Positions 53,171 through 60,787 of a stretch of DNA of 64,000 nt are shown piece by piece. The position numbers were made by a program, and so were the translations under genes. The stretch spans positions 62,001-126,000 of the forward strand of contig CAKTEU010000001.1 of NCBI GenBank assembly GCA_934552855.1. The letters run 5' to 3'. The DNA is from an uncultured Eubacteriales bacterium. Lineage in GTDB: Bacteria > Bacillota > Clostridia > Oscillospirales > Acutalibacteraceae. Numbering within the stretch: position 1 is the stretch's first letter; every line of letters begins with the position of its first letter. The notes beneath the pieces are model-generated. The model did no database searches. It was given only the letters and a program-made list of their open reading frames with translations, and was not told where the DNA came from.

Positions 53171-53224
53171 TTGTCTATAGCCTATCGACAATTATAGTCT
53201 ACAGCTTGTAGACAGATTTGTCAA
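53171..53224 (-). promoter_or_regulatory. Promoter with two BlaI-type operators
   Basis: GTCTACAGCTTGTAGAC (53197-53213) is a perfect 7-bp-arm palindrome of the TACA/TGTA type. A second imperfect palindrome, TTGTCTAT / ATCGACAA, spans 53171-53191. A minus-strand TTGACA lies at 53219-53224 and a TATAAT lies between the two operators; a TAGACT box gives the ideal 17-nt spacing. Confidence 0.7.
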
Positions 53225-53304
53225 GAGGTTTTGGAAAAGTTTTCGTTGAAAGTCAAACCAATCCGATATATAATAGAATAAACCCGACCGAAAGGAAGTT
53301 CAAA

Positions 53305-53634
53305 ATGGCAAAGCACGAATTCGGAATAATGAATACTCCCCCAAAAAGCGGCGAACGCTTTGACTGCTATGAGCCGGAAAAATACCACACAATTTCCGTT
53401 GACGATGATTACATTGAGCCGTTGCTCAAGGACTTTGAACGTGTGGACTGCTTTTGCCACGGAACCGACATCAAAAACAAGGGACTTGTCTACTGCGGAA
53501 TCACGCTCATTCCCCCGCAGTCGCTTTGTCACATGATTGAAATCACCGAAAAAGTTCCGGAGCTTTCAACGCTTACCGAGCTTTTAAAAAGGGCACAAAG
53601 GGAAAATAAATTTGTGATACATTACGGGCTGTAA
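53305..53634 (+). CDS. Uncharacterised 109-aa protein
   Basis: A short soluble protein with HEFGIMNTPPKSGERFDCYEPEKY at the N-terminus and FCHGTDIKNKGLVYCGITLIPP in the middle. The regular pattern with a Cys/His-containing core is typical of small uncharacterised Firmicute proteins; the function is unknown. The start MAKHEFG follows GAAAGGAAG; the longest frame reads back into the BlaI promoter. Confidence 0.8.
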   Translation: MAKHEFGIMNTPPKSGERFDCYEPEKYHTISVDDDYIEPLLKDFERVDCFCHGTDIKNKGLVYCGITLIPPQSLCHMIEITEKVPELSTLTELLKRAQRENKFVIHYGL

Positions 53635-53652
53635 AGAGAAAAGGGTTGAAAG

Positions 53653-53698
53653 AACGCACTGTGCTTTTTGTGAGATGCACAGTGCGTTTTCTTTTTAT
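53653..53698. terminator. Bidirectional terminator
   Basis: AACGCACTGTGC / GCACAGTGCGTT stem with T-rich right and A-rich left flanks, between the 109-aa gene and the converging Xre gene. Confidence 0.8.
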
Positions 53699-53704
53699 CT
53701 TCAT

Positions 53705-53905
53705 TCAATTTGACAAGCCAAGAATATAGTCGGCCGAAACATTATAATACTTACATAACACAATCAAGCTTTCAATCGGCAAACTGCGTTTTCCGTTTTC
53801 ATACATTCCATAGGCTTGCTTGGTTATCTTCAGTACTTTTGCAACATCCTCCTGTTTCAGGTCATGATCCACACGCAAATCATATAATCGCTTTGTATAA
53901 TCCAT
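53705..53905 (-). CDS. Small Xre-family repressor
   Basis: A 66-aa single-domain helix-turn-helix protein (LKQEDVAKVLKITKQAYGMYENGKR...PIESLIVLCKYYNVSADYILGL). The start MDYTKRLYD is the ATG behind GCAGGAGGAC; the longest frame adds 11 residues. Three similar TAAACA-TGTTTA palindromes stand between it and a divergent small-peptide gene, so it is likely their common repressor. Confidence 0.88.
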   Translation of the reverse strand: MDYTKRLYDLRVDHDLKQEDVAKVLKITKQAYGMYENGKRSLPIESLIVLCKYYNVSADYILGLSN

Positions 53906-53931
53906 AACAGTAAGTCCTCCTGCTATGATTA

Positions 53932-54005
53932 TAAACAAAATGTTTACAAACCCTCTTGACAGTAAACAAATTGTTTGCTATAATTTTAGTAAACAATTTG
54001 TTTAT
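53932..54005. promoter_or_regulatory. Three Xre-type operators
   Basis: Palindromes TAAACAAAATGTTTA (53932-53946), GTAAACAAATTGTTTGC (53962-53978) and GTAAACAATTTGTTTAT (53989-54005). The first overlaps a minus-strand TATAAT (53928-53933) ahead of the Xre gene, the second fills the spacer of the plus-strand promoter, and the third covers its start site. Confidence 0.75.
53956..53984 (+). promoter_or_regulatory. Consensus promoter for the small peptide
   Basis: TTGACA (53956-53961), exactly 17 nt, TATAAT (53979-53984): a 12 of 12 match. The entire spacer is operator 2, so the repressor would compete directly with sigma-A. Confidence 0.85.
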
Positions 54006-54259
54006 TGATGTTTAAATTAAAGTCGCAATTTAAATATTAAACAAAATTTACTTGCATTCACCAAGCAACACATCCGTTTAGCAAAATTAAACGTCAATAG
54101 ATACCAACTGTCATTGTTGGTTGTTTACACAATGAAAATACCATTTGGCAGTTGTTTTCTATAACTATGAGCAATATCACACCCGGAAAGTCGGCAATTA
54201 ATCTTCGATTTTCAGTATTTTGCTCACAATAAACTAATACGGAGGGAGGGGAATAAACT

Positions 54260-54364
54260 ATGGGCATAGCATGTGGAGTAGTTGGTGCGGGCCTTGTTTG
54301 GTATGTCACGTACTCAGCCAAAAAGCTTTATAAGGGTTTCAAAAAAGTCTGGTATAACAGATAA
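54260..54364 (+). CDS. 34-residue hydrophobic/basic peptide
   Basis: A short gene not long enough for usual ORF calling. It has a strong ribosome site (GGAGGGAGGGG) and encodes a hydrophobic first half (about 2-19, rich in G/A/V/W/Y) and a basic second half (KK, YKGFKK, NR). This looks like a small single-pass membrane peptide, similar in shape to type I toxins and membrane-active peptides. It is driven by a strong repressed promoter through a 260-nt leader. The function is unknown. Confidence 0.6.
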   Translation: MGIACGVVGAGLVWYVTYSAKKLYKGFKKVWYNR

Positions 54365-54384
54365 TTGAAATCACAAAAAGTCAA

Positions 54385-54430
54385 AAAAGCCATGAAACAT
54401 ACCCAAACGGGCATTGCTTCATGGCTTTAA
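54385..54430. terminator. Terminator between peptide gene and aldolase
   Basis: AAAGCCATGAA (54386-54396) and TTCATGGCTTT (54418-54428) with AT-rich flanks on both sides. The loop contains ACCCAAACGGG. Confidence 0.65.
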
Positions 54431-54441
54431 ATTTTGTAAAA

Positions 54442-55662
54442 TTACTTCTGCTTCGAATACTTGACTCTGTAAATCACGTTCATGAGAACGCAGTCAAGCT
54501 TTCCGAGGCTCTTAACCTTGTCAAACATCTGACCGGCAACGAAAGTTTTGCAGTTCTTTGCGGTAACCATTTCAGAAGCCTCCGCTTCGTCCGGAGAAAT
54601 TCCGCAGCAGATTGCGCCGTTGTCCTTGAGGAGTGCGGCGGTTCTGTGCTTGCCGAGTGCCTTAACAACCTTTTTCGAGGTGCGAAGCGTATCGTTCGGG
54701 TTGAACTCGACACATTTTACGGTTGTTCCTGCAATCTGAGCAAAGTCATCAAGAAGCGGACGAAGAACCTTTGTAACCTTTGAAGCGGCAACAACTTCTT
54801 CCTTGTCGGAATGAATGATGCAGTTAATGTCGTCACGCTTTTTATAAACAGCAAGGTGCATATCGGCTTCCGACGGGAAGTCGCCGCCGAGAATGACCTT
54901 TTCCTGCTTGAGAGCGAGGGTACATTTTTCGTTTCCGTCCTTGTCTTTCATAACAACAACATTGCCTTCCCTCGTGCTGTCATAGGGAACAACGTGCGGT
55001 GAAGGAGCTTCGGCACGCTTTTTAACGTCGGCAACATAGTCGCAGATATCCTTGAAGCTTTCGGCGGCTTTGCCGGAAACAGCTTCATACTTTTTAAAAA
55101 GATATCTTTGGCAAACCTTTTCAACTTCCGAAGCGATTTTGAAAGCTTCGTCATAGTCTGCGCCGAGGCAAACCGCACCATGGTGCTTCATGATTGCCGC
55201 CTTTGAAGTGGAGCGAAGAAGAGCACCCACAACGCCTTTGCGAAGCTTGCCCGTTCCGGGAAGTCCGTATGAGGCAACGGGAATGTTGTCACCGATAATT
55301 GCGCAGCTTTCGCCGGTGATGTTGTTGATATCGCAGCCGAGCGCACTGACGATTGAAGCGTTGACCTGATGGGTATGAATGACAAAGTTGCACTCCGGAC
55401 GAAGAAGATAACACTGAGCGTGAATACCTTTTTCGCTTGACGGCTTGATGTTGCCCTCATAAGAAAGGTCGGCAAGTTTTACAAGAACGATATCGTCCGG
55501 GGTAAGGGTTTCATACGCCCTTCCGCTCGGAGTGATAACAAAGCTTTCATCGTCAACACGGCAGCTTACGTTGCCCCATGTTCTTGCAATAAGACCGCTT
55601 GAAACAAGTTTTTTTCCGGCTTCAACAACAATCTCTTTTGCTTTTGAAAGTTCCATATTCAT
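54442..55662 (-). CDS. Tandem class II aldolase/adducin-domain protein
   Basis: A 406-aa protein made of two class II aldolase-like domains. The first (about 1-200) keeps the full metal set: SSEKG, HTH (VIHTHQ) and HHG (MKHHGA). The second (about 230-400) is recognisable (PSEADMHL, INCIIHSDKEE) but two metal ligands are replaced: HTH reads His-Ser-Asp and HHG reads Asp-Asn-Gly, so it is probably catalytically dead or altered. The gene follows a class III aminotransferase; no clear pathway emerges. The ribosome site is AGAGGT. Confidence 0.85.
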   Translation of the reverse strand: MNMELSKAKEIVVEAGKKLVSSGLIARTWGNVSCRVDDESFVITPSGRAYETLTPDDIVLVKLADLSYEGNIKPSSEKGIHAQCYLLRPECNFVIHTHQVNASIVSALGCDINNITGESCAIIGDNIPVASYGLPGTGKLRKGVVGALLRSTSKAAIMKHHGAVCLGADYDEAFKIASEVEKVCQRYLFKKYEAVSGKAAESFKDICDYVADVKKRAEAPSPHVVPYDSTREGNVVVMKDKDGNEKCTLALKQEKVILGGDFPSEADMHLAVYKKRDDINCIIHSDKEEVVAASKVTKVLRPLLDDFAQIAGTTVKCVEFNPNDTLRTSKKVVKALGKHRTAALLKDNGAICCGISPDEAEASEMVTAKNCKTFVAGQMFDKVKSLGKLDCVLMNVIYRVKYSKQK

Positions 55663-55688
55663 AAGTTTGTACCTCTAAAATTAAAGAT

Positions 55689-55722
55689 GAAAAAGGGGCA
55701 GAGGTTTTCTGTCCCTTTTTTC
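55689..55722 (-). terminator. Possible internal attenuator between aminotransferase and aldolase
   Basis: AAAAGGGGCAGA / TCTGTCCCTTTT stem with one mismatch and T-rich or A-rich flanks on either strand. It lies between the two genes, so it may lower expression of the aldolase relative to the aminotransferase. Confidence 0.55.
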
Positions 55723-55728
55723 CTGAAA

Positions 55729-57207
55729 TCAGTCTTTCTTCATTGCAACGTGTGAGAAAACTTTGTCGAAGCGGGTAAGAGCATCGTCAATCATTTCCTC
55801 GGTGTATGCGGCGGAGGTGTAAAGTCTTGAACCTGCAAGGGTAACAAGACCTTCTGCCATATATGCAGCACCCATGTGAGTCATTTCCTTCTTGCGGATA
55901 TCGGTTTCCTTGAGGACTGCGGGAATTGTCCACGGCTTTGTCCAGTCGATTGAGAAGTGCATTGTTCCAACGGTTTCCATGTGGCAGATTGAGCCTTGGT
56001 TGAACGCAACAAACGGAAGGTTATACTTATCAATGATGTGGTTAAGACCCTTGGTGATTCTGTCGCCCATTACGCCGGCCTTGTAGCAAGCGTTCTGCTT
56101 GTCGATTTCTTCAAGAGTATAATAACCTGCGCAGCATGAAATCGGAGTTGCAGCCATAGTACCGCCGCAAAAAGCCTTTTTAATCTTCTGTGTACCGTCA
56201 AGGCCTGCACCCATATACTTCATGTATTCTCTCTTGCCGCCGATTCCGCCTGCGCCCGGATAGCCGCCTGCGATAACCTTGCCGAAGATTGTGAGGTCGG
56301 GTTCAACACCGAAGTAGCCCTGTGCGCCTGCCATGCCGATTCTGAATCCGGTAACAACCTCATCGAAAATAAGGAGTGCTCCATACTTGCGGCAAAGTCT
56401 TTCAACACCCTTGTTAAATTCCTTTGAAAGGGGTCTTGTTCCGCTTTCGGGGCCGACCGGCTCGATGAATACGGCAGCAGTACCGCCGCAAAGCTGGTTT
56501 CTGCGAAGCTTTCTTTCAAGGTCGTTAAGGTCGTTCGGGAAAAATTCCTGAGTGTCTCTCATAAGTCTGATGGGTACGCCGTGAGCCTGAGTGAACTTTG
56601 TTCCCGGAATACGGATGCCGTAACCGAGCTGATCTGACCAGCCGTGATATGCACCGCCCATTTTGAGGATGTACTTTTTCTTTGTTGCAAGTCTTGCAAC
56701 ACGGCAAGCAACCATGCAAGCTTCTGTTCCCGAACCGAGCATACGGAACATATCAACGGTCGGAACGGAGTCTGAAATCTTTTTTGCAAGCTTATATTCA
56801 AATTCATGGAAAAGTCCGGTTGACGGACCGCAGGTGTTGAGAAGTTCAATAACCTGATCTCTTACAACCTTCGGGTTTGAGCCGAGAACGGTCGGGCCGC
56901 CGGCCTGAAGAAAGTCGTAATATTCGTTTCCGTCGATATCATAGAGCTTTGCGCCGTCAGCCTTTGTGAAAACAAGGGGGAACGGATAATTGAAAGCAAG
57001 GTTATGCTGAACGCCGCCGGGAATAATCTGTCTTGCTTCTTCAATCATTGCCTTTGACTTCTGGCATTTCTTTTCAAAGTAATTTTCTTCATAATCCTTG
57101 AGAGCTTCGGGCTTAATTGTGTAAATCGGCTGACGGATAAGGTTATCGAGCTTTTCGGTAACGGCTTTTGCGTCAACATAATCGGTGATTGCGAATCTTG
57201 TGTCCAT
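55729..57207 (-). CDS. Class III aminotransferase (glutamate-1-semialdehyde aminomutase-like)
   Basis: A 492-aa PLP enzyme of the class III fold with IPGGVQHNLAFNYPFP, LGSGTEACMVACRVAR, GGAYHGW, LIFDEVVTGFR and the PLP Lys in TIFGKVIAGGYP. The substrate is not obvious; a true HemL would be about 430 aa and usually sits with hem genes. The first gene of a two-gene unit with the tandem class II aldolase protein. Start at MDTRFAITD behind CAGGAGG. Confidence 0.88.
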   Translation of the reverse strand: MDTRFAITDYVDAKAVTEKLDNLIRQPIYTIKPEALKDYEENYFEKKCQKSKAMIEEARQIIPGGVQHNLAFNYPFPLVFTKADGAKLYDIDGNEYYDFLQAGGPTVLGSNPKVVRDQVIELLNTCGPSTGLFHEFEYKLAKKISDSVPTVDMFRMLGSGTEACMVACRVARLATKKKYILKMGGAYHGWSDQLGYGIRIPGTKFTQAHGVPIRLMRDTQEFFPNDLNDLERKLRRNQLCGGTAAVFIEPVGPESGTRPLSKEFNKGVERLCRKYGALLIFDEVVTGFRIGMAGAQGYFGVEPDLTIFGKVIAGGYPGAGGIGGKREYMKYMGAGLDGTQKIKKAFCGGTMAATPISCCAGYYTLEEIDKQNACYKAGVMGDRITKGLNHIIDKYNLPFVAFNQGSICHMETVGTMHFSIDWTKPWTIPAVLKETDIRKKEMTHMGAAYMAEGLVTLAGSRLYTSAAYTEEMIDDALTRFDKVFSHVAMKKD

Positions 57208-57259
57208 AATGTTGAGCCTCCTGAAAATATTTGAATTTTTATTATTAACAAGCGCATAG

Positions 57260-57275
57260 GTGAGCAATCGCTCAC
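57260..57275. promoter_or_regulatory. Palindrome at the aminotransferase promoter
   Basis: GTGAGC-AATC-GCTCAC, a 6-bp-arm inverted repeat located just downstream of the -10 box, where a repressor would block initiation. Confidence 0.45.
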
Positions 57276-57286
57276 TGTTAACCAAT

Positions 57287-57315
57287 ATTATACATTATTT
57301 ATCAACTTATGTCAA
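57287..57315 (-). promoter_or_regulatory. Consensus promoter of the aminotransferase unit
   Basis: Minus strand TTGACA, 17-nt spacer, TATAAT, a full match to the sigma-A consensus, about 80 bases before the start codon. Confidence 0.8.
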
Positions 57316-57472
57316 TTAAAATAATTATCAATTCCTCTGTTTATTTTGCACAAAAAGCGGACTTCACGCTTTCTCAATTTCAACTTGCGTTATTTTAAAA
57401 ATCGTGATAAAATAAGTTTTTGTTAAACACAGGTATTATAAAAGAAAATTTTTGAAAAATAAAGGTGAGATT

Positions 57473-59290
57473 ATGGACATCAGACAGGATATTCGAAATG
57501 TTGCAATCATTGCTCACGTTGACCACGGCAAAACCACCCTTGTTGACGAACTTTTGAAGCAAAGCGGAATTTTCCGCCAAAACGAGCAGATTGCGGAAAG
57601 AGTTATGGACTCGAACGACCTTGAACGTGAAAGAGGAATCACAATCCTTTCAAAAAATACCGCCGTTCATTACAAAAACGTAAAAATAAATATTGTTGAC
57701 ACTCCGGGTCACGCCGACTTCGGCGGCGAAGTTGAGCGTATCCTTATGATGGTTGACGGCGTTCTTTTGCTTGTTGACGCATTTGAAGGCTGTATGCCGC
57801 AAACAAGATTTGTTCTCAAAAAAGCACTCGGTCTCAAAAAGAAAGTTATTGTTGTTGTCAACAAAATCGACCGTCCCGGCGCAAGACCGGCAGAAGTTAT
57901 TGACGAGGTTCTTGACCTTTTCATCGAACTCGGCGCAGACGAAGATCAGCTTGATTTTCCCGTTGTTTATGCTTCGGCAAAGGACGGCTATTCATCGCTT
58001 GACTCCTCCGTTCGTGAAGGCGATATGAGACCGCTTTTCGATTCGATTCTTGAAAACATTGACCCGCCGCACGGCGACATGAACGGCCCGCTTCAGATTC
58101 TCTTTTCCAGCCTTGATTACGACGATTACATCGGAAGAATCGGCGTTGGCAGAGTTGAAAGAGGACACATTAAGAGAAACGAGCAGGTTGTTCTTTGTAA
58201 AACCGATGGCAAACGTGAAAACGTCCACATTTCAAAGCTTTATCAGTTTGAAGGTCTCAAGCGTGTTGAAGTTGAAGAAGCCGCACTCGGCGACCTTGTT
58301 TGCGTTTCGGGCATTGCCGACCTTAACATAGGTGAAACCGCATGCGATCCCGAAAAAATTGAACCGCTCCCCTTTGTAAAAATCGACGAGCCGACAATTT
58401 CAATGAACTTCATCGTCAACAACAGCCCATTCGCCGGACAGGAAGGCAAGTTTGTAACGTCACGCAACCTTCGTGACCGACTTTTCAAAGAGGTTGAAAC
58501 AAACGTAAGTATGCGTGTTGAGGAAACCGATTCCACCGACACCTTCAAAGTCAGCGGACGCGGCGAGCTTCATCTTTCGATTCTCATTGAAACAATGCGC
58601 CGTCAGGGCTATGAATTTCAGGTTTCACGCCCAAAGGTAATCATGAAAAAGGAAAACGGCGTTCTTATGGAACCTATGGAGCTTCTTATTGTTGAAGTTC
58701 CGGAGCAGTATGTCGGTTCGGTTATGGAAAAGCTCGGTTCAAGAAAAGGCGAACTTGAAAACATGGGCGTTCGTGACGGCGGAATGACCCACCTTGAATT
58801 TAAGATTCCTTCAAGAGGACTCATCGGCTACCGCAGCGAGTTCATGACCGACACCAACGGCAACGGCATTATCAACCAGCTTTTTGCCGGCTACGAGCCG
58901 TATAAGGGCGACATTCAAACAAGAGACAGAGGTTCAATTGTTGTTCATGAAACGGGCGAAAGCACCGGCTACGGCCTTTTCAATACTCAGGACAGAGGCC
59001 GCCTCTTCATCGGACCGGGCGTTCCGGTTTATGAGGGAATGATAGTCGGCGAATGTGCAAAGAGCGAGGACGTTGTTTGCAACGTCTGCAAGCAGAAGCA
59101 CCTGACCAACACCCGTGCCTCCGGTTCGGACGACGCACTTCGCCTTGTTCCGCCCACAACGCTCAGCCTTGAGCAGTGCATGGAATTCATCAAAGACGAT
59201 GAACTTCTTGAAGTTACGCCCGTTTCGCTCAGACTCAGAAAGGTTATCCTTTCAAAAGAGCAGAGAATGAAGCAGCAGTTCAGAAAGTAA
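57473..59290 (+). CDS. typA: Translational GTPase TypA/BipA
   Basis: A 605-aa ribosome-associated GTPase. The G domain has AHVDHGKTTL, the DTPGHADF loop and NKIDRPGARP; then domain II, EF-G III/V-like domains and the C-terminal TypA domain (RASGSDDALRLVPP). It aids ribosome assembly and stress growth. The start MDIRQDIR follows AAAGGTGAG; the longest frame adds seven residues. Ordinary in all respects. Confidence 0.97.
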   Translation: MDIRQDIRNVAIIAHVDHGKTTLVDELLKQSGIFRQNEQIAERVMDSNDLERERGITILSKNTAVHYKNVKINIVDTPGHADFGGEVERILMMVDGVLLLVDAFEGCMPQTRFVLKKALGLKKKVIVVVNKIDRPGARPAEVIDEVLDLFIELGADEDQLDFPVVYASAKDGYSSLDSSVREGDMRPLFDSILENIDPPHGDMNGPLQILFSSLDYDDYIGRIGVGRVERGHIKRNEQVVLCKTDGKRENVHISKLYQFEGLKRVEVEEAALGDLVCVSGIADLNIGETACDPEKIEPLPFVKIDEPTISMNFIVNNSPFAGQEGKFVTSRNLRDRLFKEVETNVSMRVEETDSTDTFKVSGRGELHLSILIETMRRQGYEFQVSRPKVIMKKENGVLMEPMELLIVEVPEQYVGSVMEKLGSRKGELENMGVRDGGMTHLEFKIPSRGLIGYRSEFMTDTNGNGIINQLFAGYEPYKGDIQTRDRGSIVVHETGESTGYGLFNTQDRGRLFIGPGVPVYEGMIVGECAKSEDVVCNVCKQKHLTNTRASGSDDALRLVPPTTLSLEQCMEFIKDDELLEVTPVSLRLRKVILSKEQRMKQQFRK

Positions 59291-59309
59291 GAATTACAGA
59301 AATTTAAAA

Positions 59310-59358
59310 TAAAGGTTACGGCTCAAAGTTTTTGTTTGCGCCGCAACCTTTTTTGTTT
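59310..59358 (+). terminator. Terminator after typA
   Basis: AAAGGTTACGGC / GCCGCAACCTTT stem with one mismatch and a T run. Confidence 0.75.
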
Positions 59359-59364
59359 TTATGA

Positions 59365-59393
59365 TTGACAAAAGGTGCGTTTCGGCGGATAAT
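59365..59393 (+). promoter_or_regulatory. Promoter of the LRR/VanY unit
   Basis: TTGACA, a 17-nt spacer, GATAAT, about 36 bases before the LRR start. Confidence 0.65.
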
Positions 59394-59428
59394 GAAAGCG
59401 ATAAATTTTTCATATACGGAGGAAGCAT

Positions 59429-60775
59429 ATGGCATTGACAGACGAAGAAAGAAAAGTTATTAACAACGCTTTTGAAATCATATTGAAACATACCCAAAAC
59501 AACAAATCCGCTTCGGAATCTGTTCTGCGCTTCAAAGATACGGCTTTTCAGCTTATAGATACATGCGACCGAGAAACAAAAGAGAAAGAACAAGCAAAAA
59601 AGGAGGAAGCAAAAAACACCCAAAGCAAAGCCGTTCAAACAAAAGATGAGCCGTTAACTTTTAAAGAAAAGTTTCGCAACTTCATATTCGGCGCCAAACC
59701 GGAACCGGTAATCAAAGAAACTCCGAAGCCACAGCCGCCTAAACCCGAACCGCCTAAACCGGAAGTTGAATCACCGGCAGAACTTTTCAGAATTGAGCCT
59801 TACCGCGGCGGTGCGATGATTACAAAGTATGTCGGCTTTGATGACAAAAAAATCGTCATTCCAAAAGAGATTGACGGAAAGCATGTTTATGCACTTGGGG
59901 AGGGTGTTTTCAGAAATATCAAAAGCCTTACCGAAATTATAATTCCGCATGGAGTTACAAGTATAGGCAATTTCTGCTTTTTGGAATGTAGCTCTCTGCA
60001 AAAAATCAAACTACCCGAAACGCTTAAAGTCATAGGAGACCGCACCTTCTGTGGAACGCAAATACGAACATTGAGAATTCCGGATTCTGTATATTATATC
60101 GGTAGTTCTGCATTTGAAGGCTTACCGATTGAAGATATTGGTATACCGAAATCATTGTATGCAATATCCTCAAATACATTCAAGTCATGCACCAGACTTA
60201 GAAGAATTGTCATACCTCAAGGTGTTGTACGTATTAAAGAAGGTGCATTTTTTGGCTGCTTCGCATTAAGTTCTGTGTCTTTGCCTGCCAGTTTAAAAGA
60301 GATAGGCGAAGCCGCTTTTTCACGCTGTATAAGTCTTCAAGCCATTGACATTCCCCCATCGGTGGAAAAAATAGGCAAAAACGTATTCATTTGTATAAAC
60401 GGACACGTTGATCCCTTTCACAACGATTTTATGACGGAATATCGACTTGGAAAATGGAAAGCCATCATAAAATGTGCTCCGGGAAGCTATGCTCAGGAAT
60501 ATGCGCAAAATCACAGTCTGCCAATGGTTAAAAGCGACATTGTTTATGGTGAAAGCAAGCCAAATATGCCTGTCTATGTTGTAACCAATAACGCCGGTTT
60601 TAATGAAGAACCGGATTTGAATAAGCTGATTGACAACAGGGTATATGACTGGGCACAGCTTAGCAATAATATTAACGCTAAGTCATGTAACGTTCTTTGC
60701 ATAAGAAGTAATGACCCCGATTTAAATAAAAATATAATTAGTTTTTATGCGGGATTTGGTGTTTGGAGAGTCTAA
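59429..60775 (+). CDS. BspA-type leucine-rich-repeat protein
   Basis: A 448-aa protein. A charged, Pro-rich N-terminal third (KPQPPKPEPPKPE) precedes about eight LRR_5 repeats (IPHGVTSIGNFCFLECSSLQ, and so on) to about residue 330, then a C-terminal region without recognised fold. No signal peptide is seen, which is unusual for BspA-like proteins, many of which are secreted; it may be cytosolic. The lower part is more AT-rich. It is followed by the VanY-type gene after 12 bases, with AAGGAGG in between. Confidence 0.83.
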   Translation: MALTDEERKVINNAFEIILKHTQNNKSASESVLRFKDTAFQLIDTCDRETKEKEQAKKEEAKNTQSKAVQTKDEPLTFKEKFRNFIFGAKPEPVIKETPKPQPPKPEPPKPEVESPAELFRIEPYRGGAMITKYVGFDDKKIVIPKEIDGKHVYALGEGVFRNIKSLTEIIIPHGVTSIGNFCFLECSSLQKIKLPETLKVIGDRTFCGTQIRTLRIPDSVYYIGSSAFEGLPIEDIGIPKSLYAISSNTFKSCTRLRRIVIPQGVVRIKEGAFFGCFALSSVSLPASLKEIGEAAFSRCISLQAIDIPPSVEKIGKNVFICINGHVDPFHNDFMTEYRLGKWKAIIKCAPGSYAQEYAQNHSLPMVKSDIVYGESKPNMPVYVVTNNAGFNEEPDLNKLIDNRVYDWAQLSNNINAKSCNVLCIRSNDPDLNKNIISFYAGFGVWRV

Positions 60776-60787
60776 GGAGGTGTCCGT

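Noticed and set aside
54094..54321. 75-codon minus-strand ORF opposite the small peptide
   Set aside because: No ribosome site, overlaps the strong plus-strand signal and has no family resemblance.
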